Of a DNA stretch of 64,000 bases, positions 15,923 through 24,671 are shown one piece after another. The stretch covers positions 186,001-250,000 of the forward strand of contig NZ_BCNT01000005.1 of assembly GCF_001544075.1 (NCBI RefSeq). Direction: 5' to 3'. Positions within the stretch are counted from its first letter, which is position 1; the number at the start of each line of letters is the position of its first letter. The translations under genes and the position numbers were made by a program. The stretch comes from Comamonas terrae. GTDB taxonomy: Bacteria > Pseudomonadota > Gammaproteobacteria > Burkholderiales > Burkholderiaceae_C. The notes beneath the pieces were generated by a model, which did no database searches, had not been told where the DNA came from, and saw only the letters and a list, made by a program, of their open reading frames with translations.

Positions 15923-17164
15923 TCAGGGCGCGGCGCAGGCTGCGGGCCTGGGGGTATCTGCGGGCAGGTATTCGCACAGCTGCTGCTGGCGCTGCTCGGC
16001 GGGCAGCCTGGCCCATTCGCGCACCTTGCCGTAGAACAGCTGCCAGCCGGCCGGCGAGGGCACGGGGGAGCCCTGCGCAGGGCTGCGGGCCTGCTGCTGC
16101 ATCTGCGTCCACAAGGCCGTGAATGCCGGCACCCAGTCGTCATAGGCCGCCAGCGCGCCAAAGCTGGCATTGTTGGCCCGTGCCACCCAGTCGTCGGTCT
16201 GGCCCAGGCGCTCCAGGTACTGGGCGCGCAGCTCGGGCGTGGTCAGCAGCGGCTCGTCCTGCGCCAGCCACTGGGCGCGCAGGCGGGCATAGCGCGCGCG
16301 GAAATCCGCAAAGATTCCTGCTTTGATAGCTGCCAGCGCAGGTGTGTCCTGGGTTTCGCCCTGTTTTGACCCTGGTTGCGGGTGGTAGAGGTTTTGCAGC
16401 CGCTCGCGCGTCTCCCGGGTCACGGCGCGCCACTGCTCGCGGCGCGCCAGGGATTTCTGCCAGCGCTCGCGCGTGGCGGCACTGGCATGGGCCTGCAGCC
16501 ACAGCGGCGTGCCCAGGCGCTCCACGGTGGTGGCAAAGGATTCGTTGAAGGCCGTGTCGTCGGCCACATAGACTACCTGGTGGGCGAGTTCGTGGAACAG
16601 CAGGCCGGCAAAATCGCCCTCGGCCCAGCCCGCGAAGGTGTTGAGCAACGGGTCGCCCCCCAGCCAGTTCAGATAGCCCAGCGTGGAATAGGCGGGCACG
16701 CCGTAGACGCTGGTTTCCAGCCCCTGCTGCTGCAGCTGGCGCGCCTGCGCCTGCGCAGCCTCCATGGAGAAATAGCCGCGGTAACCCACGCAGCCCGCAA
16801 TCGGAAAGCACCAGCGGTGCAGCTCCAGGCTGTAGGGCGGCGCGGCCGTGACGTTCCAGACCGCATAACGGCGCTCCAGGTCCGCATAGCGGGTGTAGCT
16901 GGCATTGCTGGGCAGGCCCAGCTCGTTGCTGGCGAATGCGCGCATCTTCTGCGCCGTTTCCAGCCGAAGCCGCAGCGATGGCGGCAGATCCGGGCGCTCG
17001 AGCCAGGCCGAGATCGGCTGCGCAGCCTGCAGGATGGCCGCCTGTCCCTGGAATCCCTGCCAGTAATAGCCCAGGGACGAGCAGCCCGCCAGGGCCGCCA
17101 GGCCGATGGCGGAGGCTGCGGCCCGCAGGCCCGCCCGTCTGACTACACTCGAGCCTTTGGTCAT
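15923..17164 (-). CDS. Predicted lipoprotein aminopeptidase (HEXXH zinc family)
   Basis: A 413-residue protein with a lipoprotein signal ending in LAGC (Cys28), so probably anchored to the envelope. The zinc motif HELAH (191-195) with a downstream NES glutamate (208) makes it a gluzincin-type peptidase, matching the predicted aminopeptidase family (COG4324). The conserved YGVPAYSTLGYLNWLGGDPL segment also fits. Substrates are not established for this family. The ATG at 17164 directly follows an in-frame GTG. The gene is divergent from the hypothetical gene at 17195. Confidence 0.82.
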   Translation of the reverse strand: MTKGSSVVRRAGLRAAASAIGLAALAGCSSLGYYWQGFQGQAAILQAAQPISAWLERPDLPPSLRLRLETAQKMRAFASNELGLPSNASYTRYADLERRYAVWNVTAAPPYSLELHRWCFPIAGCVGYRGYFSMEAAQAQARQLQQQGLETSVYGVPAYSTLGYLNWLGGDPLLNTFAGWAEGDFAGLLFHELAHQVVYVADDTAFNESFATTVERLGTPLWLQAHASAATRERWQKSLARREQWRAVTRETRERLQNLYHPQPGSKQGETQDTPALAAIKAGIFADFRARYARLRAQWLAQDEPLLTTPELRAQYLERLGQTDDWVARANNASFGALAAYDDWVPAFTALWTQMQQQARSPAQGSPVPSPAGWQLFYGKVREWARLPAEQRQQQLCEYLPADTPRPAACAAP

Positions 17165-17194
17165 CACCGTTGTCTACCCGTCCGGTTTCGCTTC

Positions 17195-17815
17195 ATGGAT
17201 CTGTTCACGCTTCTTCTCATTGTCACCACAGCGCTTTACCTGCTCAAGAAACAGGAGCAGCGCAAGCATACGCTGCTGCTGGCACAGCACCTGGGGCGTT
17301 TCCAGATCGAAAAACTCATGGGCTCCCTCATGGACGGCTATATGCGCGTGCTCGGCGAGCCGGATGCCGAGCGACGCGCCCAGATCTGGACCGTGCTGGA
17401 AAACGCCGAAAGCAGCCTGGTCGCGCAGTTCCAGCGCTTTGCCAAGGAGTTTGCCCAAGTGCCGGCCGAATTGGCGCGCGTGACGACCCTGCCGCTGGCC
17501 CTGCCCTATGCCGACCGCGTGTTTCCGGCGGCCACGCTGGACGTGCGCGCGCTCATGGGCCTGCATGCGCAGGCCATTGCGGCGGTGCGCGTGGGCGAGG
17601 CCGGGGACGACGAGGAGCGCAAGCGCCGCGCCTTCACCATGACGGCCGAACTCATGCTGATGCAGCACAGCTGCCACTGGTTCTGCAAGAGCCGCACCAT
17701 TGCCTCCATGCGCCTGCTGGCGCGCCACAAGACGGCCTACGAGCAGGTGCTGCAGTCCGTGGCCCCGGAAACGCAGCGCGGCTACCAGGCCTTGACCGGA
17801 ATCCGCATCCGCTAG
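17195..17815 (+). CDS. Conserved hypothetical protein with N-terminal membrane anchor
   Basis: A 206-residue protein that I do not recognise beyond a general likeness to uncharacterised Burkholderiales proteins. It opens with a hydrophobic segment (residues 2-16, LFTLLLIVTTALYLL) then KKQEQRK, consistent with one membrane helix and a cytoplasmic body. The rest is predicted largely helical, with no obvious catalytic motif. Its codon use matches its neighbours. It starts 30 bases from the divergent aminopeptidase, so the two share a very short promoter region. Confidence 0.7.
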   Translation: MDLFTLLLIVTTALYLLKKQEQRKHTLLLAQHLGRFQIEKLMGSLMDGYMRVLGEPDAERRAQIWTVLENAESSLVAQFQRFAKEFAQVPAELARVTTLPLALPYADRVFPAATLDVRALMGLHAQAIAAVRVGEAGDDEERKRRAFTMTAELMLMQHSCHWFCKSRTIASMRLLARHKTAYEQVLQSVAPETQRGYQALTGIRIR

Positions 17816-17946
17816 GGGCAACAGGGCGATATCCGCCCCCGCGCTTGAAGTTTTCAGGGTTTGCTTGAACTTGTCATCAATTTGCGTCGATTGCTGACAG
17901 ATGGGTGAACCGGCCGGCCTTGACCATGCCGGCGGTGGTGTGAAGA

Positions 17947-19218
17947 ATGGGTTGCATGAAAAACCTGTTAAGCACATTGGAACAGCATCTGGTCAGGCTT
18001 CCGGTCACTGCTTCTGTACAGCTTTCCACGGGCGAACGCATAGGTCCCGACAACAGCGCGGTGCAGCTGATTTTTCGTTCGCCCAAGGCGCTGGCAGCCC
18101 TGGTCGACGGGCAGGTCGGCGCCGTGGGCGCGGCCATCGTGGAAGGCTGGGTCGACGTCAAGGGGCAGGCTCGGGACATCATGGCCGCCGCGGCCGGCAT
18201 CCTGCAGTCCGACCCCGTCTCGCATACGCCCACCTGGCTGGAGCAGACCGTCTCCAAGGCCAAGTCGCTGGCCATGCACACGCTCACGCGCGACGCAGAG
18301 CAGATCCAGTTCCACTACGACCTCTCGGATGATTTCTATGCGCTGTGGCTGGACCCGCGCCGCGTGTATTCCTGCGCCTATTTCAAGGACCTGGAGATGA
18401 GCCTGGCCCAGGCACAGGAGGCCAAGCTCGACCACATCTGCCGCAAGCTGCAGCTCAAGCCCGGCGAGCGTTTCTGGGACATCGGTTCGGGCTGGGGCGG
18501 CCTCATCTTCTGGGCGGCCGAACACTACGGCGTGCAGGCCCACGGCATCACGCTGTCGCGCAACCAGTACGACTATGTGCAGCGCCTGATCGCCGAGAAG
18601 GGCCTGCAGGGCAAGGTGCATGTCGAGCTGCGCGACTACCGGGAGATGGACGGCGTGAAGCCGTTCGACAAGATCGGCTCGGTGGGCATGTTCGAGCATG
18701 TGGGCAGCGCCAACCTGCCCGAGTATTTCAAGACCGTCTACACCATGCTCAAGCCCGGCGGACTGGCGCTGATCCACGGCATCACGGCCGGCGGCGTGGG
18801 CAATGCCGAGGTGGGCGCGGGCATCGGCGATTTCATCAACCGCTACATCTTCCCGGGCGGCGAGCTCATGCATGTGAGCCGCGTGCTGCACGACATGGGG
18901 CAAAGCGGCCTGGAAATGGTGGATACCGAGAACCTGCGGCCCCACTATGCGCGCACGCTCTGGGCCTGGTCCGACAGCCTGGAGGCGCAACTGCCGCAGG
19001 CGCAGCGCATCCTGGAGGCGCAATACGACGCCGACAAGGCGGCCAAGGCGCTGCGCGCCTACCGGCTCTATCTGGCGGGCTGCGCCATGGGCTTCGAACG
19101 AGGCTGGGTGGCGCTGCACCAGATGCTGTGCACGCGGCCCGACGGCAATCTGCAGACCGGTCCCTTGAAGGGCGCGCAGAGCAGCTATCCTTTCAACCGC
19201 GAATATATTTACCGTTAA
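17947..19218 (+). CDS. Cyclopropane-fatty-acyl-phospholipid synthase family methyltransferase
   Basis: A 423-residue SAM-dependent methyltransferase of the CFA synthase family, which methylenates double bonds in phospholipid acyl chains. The SAM site is DIGSGWGGL, preceded by the family's QFHYDLSDDFYALWLDPRRVYSCAYF region and followed by GSVGMFEHVG. The N-terminal 110 residues contain an SCP2-like lipid-binding region. Either ATG 17947 or ATG 17956 may be the start, since both have weak ribosome-binding sites. The small DUF1840 gene follows closely. Confidence 0.9.
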   Translation: MGCMKNLLSTLEQHLVRLPVTASVQLSTGERIGPDNSAVQLIFRSPKALAALVDGQVGAVGAAIVEGWVDVKGQARDIMAAAAGILQSDPVSHTPTWLEQTVSKAKSLAMHTLTRDAEQIQFHYDLSDDFYALWLDPRRVYSCAYFKDLEMSLAQAQEAKLDHICRKLQLKPGERFWDIGSGWGGLIFWAAEHYGVQAHGITLSRNQYDYVQRLIAEKGLQGKVHVELRDYREMDGVKPFDKIGSVGMFEHVGSANLPEYFKTVYTMLKPGGLALIHGITAGGVGNAEVGAGIGDFINRYIFPGGELMHVSRVLHDMGQSGLEMVDTENLRPHYARTLWAWSDSLEAQLPQAQRILEAQYDADKAAKALRAYRLYLAGCAMGFERGWVALHQMLCTRPDGNLQTGPLKGAQSSYPFNREYIYR

Positions 19219-19246
19219 GAACGTATCCGCGTTCCAAGGATTGCCC

Positions 19247-19579
19247 ATGCTCTACAAGTTCAAATCGCGCGCCACGGCGGACGTCATCATGCTGCAGGCC
19301 AACGGCCGCCAGGTGCTGCAAATCATCGGCAAGTCGCCCGACGAGGCCCACGGCATCATCACCGCCGAGCAGATCCCGGCGGCGGTCGCGGCGCTCGAGG
19401 CCGCAGTCGAGCAGGACAATGCCCGGCGCCGTGAGCAGGCCCGGGAGGCCGGGCAGGAGGACGCACCGGCAGACAGCGCCCAGCCTGCCGGCGAGGAGGT
19501 CAGCCTGGCCCAGCGGGCCGCGCCCTTCATAGACATGCTGCGCCGCAGCGGCGCCGAGGGCCGCGAGGTGGTCTGGTAG
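19247..19579 (+). CDS. DUF1840 family protein
   Basis: A 110-residue cytoplasmic protein matching DUF1840, a small family mostly confined to betaproteobacteria and without known function. It starts MLYKFKSRATADVIML, as relatives do, and the C-terminal QRAAPFIDMLRRS segment is also typical. The middle is acidic and charge-rich. ATG 19247 is chosen over an upstream TTG because AAGGA precedes it at good spacing. It sits 28 bases after the CFA synthase gene and is closed by the terminator at 19600-19625, so the two are likely one operon. Confidence 0.85.
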   Translation: MLYKFKSRATADVIMLQANGRQVLQIIGKSPDEAHGIITAEQIPAAVAALEAAVEQDNARRREQAREAGQEDAPADSAQPAGEEVSLAQRAAPFIDMLRRSGAEGREVVW

Positions 19580-19599
19580 GCGCCGGCGGCAGGCCATGA

Positions 19600-19625
19600 A
19601 AAAACGCGGCCTGGGCCGCGTTTTT
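19600..19625. terminator. Bidirectional rho-independent terminator
   Basis: Stem AAAAACGCGGCC / GGCCGCGTTTTT around a two-base centre, between the DUF1840 gene and the convergent Bug-family gene. A/T tracts on both sides allow it to act in either direction. Confidence 0.88.
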
Positions 19626-19670
19626 CGTTGTGGCCGTCCACCCGGGGGCCGGGTGGACGCTGCCGTGCCG

Positions 19671-20660
19671 TCAGTCGGCGTAGATGCCGGCGGCCTTGAT
19701 GACCTTGCCCCACTTGGCAATCTCGGCCTCGACGAACTTCTTGTGGCCGGCTGGGGTGATGCGGTCGTCGGAGGCGATCACGGCGCCCAGGGCTTCCTGG
19801 CGCTTGATGAATTCGGGGTCCTTCAGCGAGGCCTTCATGGCTTCGTTGACCTTCTGCACCACCTCGGCGGGCGTGCCCTTGGGCGCGTACAGGCCGTGCC
19901 AGATGGTCACGTTGAAGTCCTTCAGGCCCAGGGACTGCAGGGTGGGCAGGTCCTTGAGCGCCGGCGTGGACAGGGGCTTGGTGGTGGTCACCGCATAGGC
20001 CTGGACCTTCTTGGCGGCAATCTGCGAGGTGGTGTTGGTGGTCTGGTCGCACAGCAGGTCCACCTGGTTGCCCATCAGGTCGGCAATCGCGGGCGCGGCG
20101 CCCTTGTAGGGCACGGGCGTCATTTCCTGCTGCAGCGATGCCTGGAACATCAGGCCGCACAGGTGCGAGGCGGAGCCCACGCCGGCGTTGGCCAGATTCA
20201 CCTTGCCCTGGTTCTTGCCGACCCAGTCCTTGACCTCGGCGAAGTTCTTGGCCGGCAGCGTGGGGCGGCCGATCAGCGTCATGGGCACGTCGTTGATGAT
20301 GCCGGCGTACTCGAAGTCGCTCAGCACGTTGAAGGGCAGCTTGCGGTACAGCGTCGGGATGGTGGACATGCCGATGTGCGTGAGCAGCAGCGTGTAGCCG
20401 TCGTTGCGGGCACGGGCGGCCTTGGCCGTGCCGATGGTGCTGCCGGCGCCATCCGCATTGTCGATCACGATGGTGGCGTTGTTCAGCTGCTTGCGCATGG
20501 ACTCGGCCAGGTCGCGGGCGACCTTGTCGGTGGGGCCGCCTGCCGTGAACGGAACAATGATGGTAATCGTCTTGCCGGGAGCGGGGTAGCTCTCGGCGTG
20601 GCTGCCGACGGCTGCGGTGGCAGCCAGGGCAACGGCGGCGATTTTGAAGATGGCGTTCAT
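19671..20660 (-). CDS. Tripartite tricarboxylate transporter substrate-binding protein (Bug family)
   Basis: A 329-residue periplasmic binding protein with a signal peptide ending SHA. Bug-family hallmarks are KTITIIVPFTAGGPTDKVAR near the N-terminus and DYTL-type segments (NDGYTLLLTH). These proteins usually bind carboxylates and are very numerous in Comamonadaceae, often without neighbouring membrane components, as here. The start at 20660 is supported by AGGGAGAC. It lies 190 bases beyond the phenylacetate-CoA ligase-like gene on the same strand and may be a separate unit. Confidence 0.9.
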   Translation of the reverse strand: MNAIFKIAAVALAATAAVGSHAESYPAPGKTITIIVPFTAGGPTDKVARDLAESMRKQLNNATIVIDNADGAGSTIGTAKAARARNDGYTLLLTHIGMSTIPTLYRKLPFNVLSDFEYAGIINDVPMTLIGRPTLPAKNFAEVKDWVGKNQGKVNLANAGVGSASHLCGLMFQASLQQEMTPVPYKGAAPAIADLMGNQVDLLCDQTTNTTSQIAAKKVQAYAVTTTKPLSTPALKDLPTLQSLGLKDFNVTIWHGLYAPKGTPAEVVQKVNEAMKASLKDPEFIKRQEALGAVIASDDRITPAGHKKFVEAEIAKWGKVIKAAGIYAD

Positions 20661-20853
20661 AGTGTCTCCCTGCATAAAAACCGATGTGCCGTACGGCGGG
20701 CGCCTGCGCCGCCGTACAGCACGTAAGGAGCCCGGATTTTAGAAACAGATGGCAACAGACATAAGCCCTGATGAGCAGGTATTTGTTGGTGCTAACCCTT
20801 GGTTCAACCCTTTGTTTTCATTGGTTTTGCGCTGGCACAAGCATGAATGCGCG

Positions 20854-22122
20854 CTAGCGGTAGGAGCGCGCATCCTCGACCACCTTGCCGTCGTTGGGCA
20901 GGCTGCCCGGGGGCAGCATCTGCACCTCGCCGCGCAGCTTGGTGACTTCGCGCAGCGCATCGACGACCTGCTGGGCCAGGCCCGGCGAGGTTTCCGTGGT
21001 CTCGACCAGCAGCTGCATGCGGTCGCTGGCCATTTCGCCGCTGACCACCAGGCGCGCCCTGGCGATCTGCGGAAAGCGCCGCACGATCTCGGCCACCTGC
21101 TGCGGGTGGACGAACATGCCGCGCACCTTGGTGGTCTGGTCGGCGCGGCCCATCCAGCCCTGGATGCGCGCATTGGTGCGGCCCGTGGGGCAGGGTTCGG
21201 GCAGATAGGCCGAGAGATCGCCGGTGCCGAAGCGGATCAGCGGATAGTCGGGGTTGAGCGTGGTCACCACCAGTTCGCCGACCTCGGGAGCCTCGCCCGC
21301 CTTCGGCTCGGCCACGGGATCGCCCGTGCCGGGGCGCACGATCTCGACGATGATGTCTTCGCCCAGCACCAGGCCCTCGCGCGCCGCGGTCTCGTAGGCG
21401 ATCAGGCCCAGGTCGGCCGTGCCATAGCACTGGTAGCCGGCCACGCCCCGCGCCGCAAACCAGTCGCGCAGCGAGGGCGGGAAGGCCTCGGCCGAGAGCA
21501 GGGCCTTGGTCACGCTGGGCAGCTGCACGCCCATTTCGGCAGCTTTCTCCAGAATGATCTTGAGGAAGCTGGGCGTGCCCACATAGCCGGCCGGGCGCAG
21601 GTCGGCCATGGCCTGTACCTGCTGCTCCGTCTGGCCGGTGCCGCCAGGGAACACCGTGCAGCCCAGCGCGTGGGCGCCGGTCTCCATCATGGATCCCGCG
21701 GGCACGAAGTGGTAGGAAAAGCAGTTGTGCACCAGATCGCCCGCGCGAAAGCCCGCGGCGAACAGCGCGCGGGCCATGCGCCAGTAGTCGGCGCGGCGGC
21801 TTTCGGGTTCGTAGATGGGGCCGGGGCTGGCGAAGACGCGCGGCATGTCCCGGCCGGTGTGGATGGCGTTGAAGCCGCCGAAGACCTGGTCGGGCCTGTG
21901 CGCCGTCTGGCGCTCCAGCAGCTCGCTCTTGCGCGTGACCGGCAACTGCGCCAGGGCCTGGCGCGAAGTGATGGCGGCGGCATCGATGCCCTGCAAAATT
22001 GCGGCAAACGCGCCCGAGCGCTGCTGGGCATGGGCGATCTGCCCGGGCAGCCGGGCCATGAGTTCCGATTCGCGCTGCGCGGGGCTGCGGGTTTCCAGGC
22101 TGTCATAGAACTGGCTCATCAT
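20854..22122 (-). CDS. Phenylacetate-CoA ligase-like AMP-forming enzyme
   Basis: A 422-residue member of the PaaK-type adenylate-forming family, which activates aromatic or other carboxylic acids to CoA thioesters. Supporting segments are YGTADLGLIAYE, the GELVVTTLNPDYPLIRFGTGDLS core with the ATP-contacting aspartate, and GWMGRADQTTKVRGMFVHP in the hinge and C-terminal domain. It follows livF by 93 bases, as the tail of a LIV-type transporter operon, suggesting that the imported acid is activated by this enzyme. Two adjacent ATG codons (22122 and 22119) follow an AGGAG site. Confidence 0.87.
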   Translation of the reverse strand: MMSQFYDSLETRSPAQRESELMARLPGQIAHAQQRSGAFAAILQGIDAAAITSRQALAQLPVTRKSELLERQTAHRPDQVFGGFNAIHTGRDMPRVFASPGPIYEPESRRADYWRMARALFAAGFRAGDLVHNCFSYHFVPAGSMMETGAHALGCTVFPGGTGQTEQQVQAMADLRPAGYVGTPSFLKIILEKAAEMGVQLPSVTKALLSAEAFPPSLRDWFAARGVAGYQCYGTADLGLIAYETAAREGLVLGEDIIVEIVRPGTGDPVAEPKAGEAPEVGELVVTTLNPDYPLIRFGTGDLSAYLPEPCPTGRTNARIQGWMGRADQTTKVRGMFVHPQQVAEIVRRFPQIARARLVVSGEMASDRMQLLVETTETSPGLAQQVVDALREVTKLRGEVQMLPPGSLPNDGKVVEDARSYR

Positions 22123-22215
22123 CGATCTCCTGCACGCATTTCAAGAATTTCGGGCGAAAAGGCCTCTGCCGCAGGCGTGATGTGCGGCAAATGCTATTGA
22201 TTAATGAGTTGCTGC

Positions 22216-23043
22216 TCAGGCTAGCCAGCGTTTGCGGCGCTTGTAGCTTTTCACGTCCTTGAAGCTCTTGCGCTCGCCGCCGCCCACGCCCAGGTAGAAC
22301 TCCTTGACGTCCTCGTTGCTGGCCAGGTCGCGGGCCGAGCCGTCCATGACGATGCGGCCGCTTTCCATGATGTAGCCGTAGTCGGCGTACTTGAGCGCCA
22401 TGTTGGTGTTCTGCTCGGCCAGCAGGAAGGTGACCTTCTCCTTGTCGTTGAGGTCCTTGACGATGTGGAACACCTCGTCCTCGATCTGCGGCGCCAGGCC
22501 CATCGAGGGTTCGTCCAGCAGCACCATGCGCGGGTTGCTCATCAGCGCGCGGCCGATGGCGCACATCTGCTGCTCGCCGCCCGAGGTGTAGGCCGCCTGG
22601 CTGGTGCGCCGGGTCTTGAGGCGCGGAAAGTAGTTGTAGACCTTCTCGAGATTGGCCGCGATCTCGCCGCGGTCGGTGCGCGTGTAGCTGCCGGTGAGCA
22701 GGTTTTCCTCGATGGTCAGGTGGGCAAAGCAGTGGCGCCCTTCCATGACCTGCACCACGCCGCGCTTGACCAGCTCGGCCGGCGAGAGGTTGGCGATCTG
22801 CTCGCCCTCCAGCGTGATGCCGCCCTTGGTGACTTCGCCGCGCTCGCCCTTGAGCAGGTTGGAGATGGCGCGCAGCGTGGTGGTCTTGCCCGCGCCGTTG
22901 CCGCCGAGCAGGGCCACGATGCTCCGGTGCGGCACCTGCAGGGACACGCCCTTGAGCACCAGGATCACATGGTTGTAGATGACCTCGATGCCGTTGACTT
23001 CCACCAGCGGCGCCGCCGTGGATGCGGGGTTGGATGTGCTCAT
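22216..23043 (-). CDS. livF: LivF-type ABC transporter ATP-binding protein
   Basis: A 275-residue cytoplasmic ATPase of the branched-chain amino acid (HAAT) transporter family. Walker A GGNGAGKTT, signature SGGEQQ and Walker B MVLLDEPS are all intact, followed by the switch region LLAEQNTNMA. A lysine/arginine-rich C-terminal tail is typical of the longer LivF variants linked to CoA-ligase operons. It is separated from the upstream binding-protein gene by 245 bases that contain a repeat element (23178-23295) and an AT-rich stretch, so it may have its own promoter. Confidence 0.92.
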   Translation of the reverse strand: MSTSNPASTAAPLVEVNGIEVIYNHVILVLKGVSLQVPHRSIVALLGGNGAGKTTTLRAISNLLKGERGEVTKGGITLEGEQIANLSPAELVKRGVVQVMEGRHCFAHLTIEENLLTGSYTRTDRGEIAANLEKVYNYFPRLKTRRTSQAAYTSGGEQQMCAIGRALMSNPRMVLLDEPSMGLAPQIEDEVFHIVKDLNDKEKVTFLLAEQNTNMALKYADYGYIMESGRIVMDGSARDLASNEDVKEFYLGVGGGERKSFKDVKSYKRRKRWLA

Positions 23044-23177
23044 GGCCTCACCGTTTGCTATTGAAAAAGAAGCTGTTATCTCTTGTTGTGCAATGGTTTC
23101 AAATTCAAATGAAATTGAAACTGTTTTAAATCAAACGCAAAACGCTATGGTTTTTGAGTGATCGTTGCGCCAAAAAG

Positions 23178-23295
23178 CTGGCGCGACCCAAGTCAGGGAC
23201 AGCGAGCAAGGGCCGCCCCGCAGCGAAGCTGTCGTCCCCCTCCCTTAGCGCGAAGCGCGTAGAGAGAGAGGGAAGGCGCGTAGCGCCTCAGGGGG
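23178..23295 (-). repeat. Dispersed structured repeat, copy 1
   Basis: About 118 bases that match the region 32280-32397 in inverted orientation at roughly 85% identity without gaps. In the transcript sense of the upstream binding-protein gene it begins CCCCCTGAGGCGC and contains short GC hairpins (GGCGC-TAC-GCGCC, GCGC-TTC-GCGC). The element starts before the gene ends: it supplies the last proline codon and the TGA stop. The two arms GACAGC and GCTGTC (at 23228-23233 and 23198-23203) covary with the other copy. Confidence 0.85.
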
Positions 23296-24601
23296 TGCAA
23301 GTCCTTATCGGCAGGTTCTTTTCCTTGGCGTACTTCTCGCCGTACTCCTTGACCAGCGGATCGATCAGGCTCTTGTCGGCCTGGTACCAGTCGGAAACGG
23401 CCTTGAACTTGCTGCCGTCCCACTGCGCGATGCGCGACCAGTCGGCGCCCAGGTGGTTCTCGCAGCTGGTCTTGAAGGGGCGCAGGATCTTGCCGAAGCC
23501 CAGCTCGTTCAGGCGCTCCTGCGTGAGGTTGAGGTTCTCCAGGCCCCAGCGCACCTGCTCGGACGTCATCACCTTGCCCTTGCCGAACTTCTCCTGCGCG
23601 GTGCGGATGGCTTCCACTTGCAGCATGGCGATCACCATGCCGCGGGTGTGCGCCAGCGCCCCCAGCTCCTTGGCGTCCTTGGCCGTGCCCTGGCCCTTGT
23701 CGTAGACCATGGCCTTGACCTCGTCGTGCACCTTGTCGTGCTCGGCCGTGTTGTGGATGGTCACGGTGTTGTAGCCCTTGGCGCCGGCGCCGATGTCCTT
23801 CACGTCATGGTCCGAGCCGGCCCACCAGATGGCGTACATCTTCTCGCGCGGGTAGCCCGTGGCCTGGGCCTCGCGCACGGCCGTGGGCGTCATCACGCCG
23901 GCCGACCACAGCAGCACATAGTCGGGGCGCTGCTGGCGCACCTGCAGCCAGGTGGATTTCTGCTCCACGCCGGGCGCGGTCACGGGCAGCAGCATCAGCT
24001 CGAAGCCTTCCTTGGCGGCGCGCTTTTGCAGCAGCGGGATGGGCTCCTTGCCGTAGGGCGAGTCGTGGTAGACCAGGGCGATCTTTTTGCCCTTGAGGCT
24101 GCCCTTTTCCTTCTTCAGGATGTCCTGGATCATCGAGTCGGCCGCGGTCCAGTAGTTGCCCAGCAGCGGGAAGTTCCACTCGAACGCGCGGCCGTCGGCC
24201 GACTGCGACAGGCCGTAGCCGGGCGTGACCACGGGCATCTTGTCGCCGGGTGCCTTGGCGCTCACCGCGAAGGTGATGCCGGTGGACTGCGTGTCGAAGC
24301 TGGAGACACCGGGCTTGACCTTGAAGCGCTCGTAGCACTCCACGCCCTTGGCCGTGTCGTAGGCGGTCTCGCACTCCTCGTAGGCGATCTTCACGCCGTT
24401 GATGCCGCCCTTGGCGTTGACCAGCTTCAGGTAGTCCTGCTTGCCGTCGCCCCAGGGAATGCCCAGCGGCGCGAACTGGCCGGTGCGGTACACCAGCAGC
24501 GGCACGAACTGCTCCTGCGCCTGGGCCGCGGGCGAGGCCATCAGGGCGCCCATGCCGGCTGCCACGGTGGCCGCGGCGATCGCAACTTTCTTGAACATCA
24601 T
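23288..24601 (-). CDS. LIV-type ABC transporter substrate-binding protein
   Basis: A 437-residue periplasmic binding protein (Peripla_BP_6/LivK-like family) with a signal peptide ending AAQA. The mature part opens QEQFVPLLVYRTGQFAPLG and continues with the type-I binding fold. It is longer than E. coli LivK and resembles the group associated with CoA-ligase-containing LIV operons, so its ligand may be an organic or aromatic acid rather than an amino acid. The start at 24601 follows AGGAGA. The last codon and stop lie inside the repeat at 23178-23295. Confidence 0.9.
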   Translation of the reverse strand: MMFKKVAIAAATVAAGMGALMASPAAQAQEQFVPLLVYRTGQFAPLGIPWGDGKQDYLKLVNAKGGINGVKIAYEECETAYDTAKGVECYERFKVKPGVSSFDTQSTGITFAVSAKAPGDKMPVVTPGYGLSQSADGRAFEWNFPLLGNYWTAADSMIQDILKKEKGSLKGKKIALVYHDSPYGKEPIPLLQKRAAKEGFELMLLPVTAPGVEQKSTWLQVRQQRPDYVLLWSAGVMTPTAVREAQATGYPREKMYAIWWAGSDHDVKDIGAGAKGYNTVTIHNTAEHDKVHDEVKAMVYDKGQGTAKDAKELGALAHTRGMVIAMLQVEAIRTAQEKFGKGKVMTSEQVRWGLENLNLTQERLNELGFGKILRPFKTSCENHLGADWSRIAQWDGSKFKAVSDWYQADKSLIDPLVKEYGEKYAKEKNLPIRTCTP

Positions 24602-24671
24602 GAACAGGTCTCCTTGGGTTGTGTGGGACGGCGTCCCGGGCAGGCACTCTGCGGTGTCTTGGTGGTTGAAA

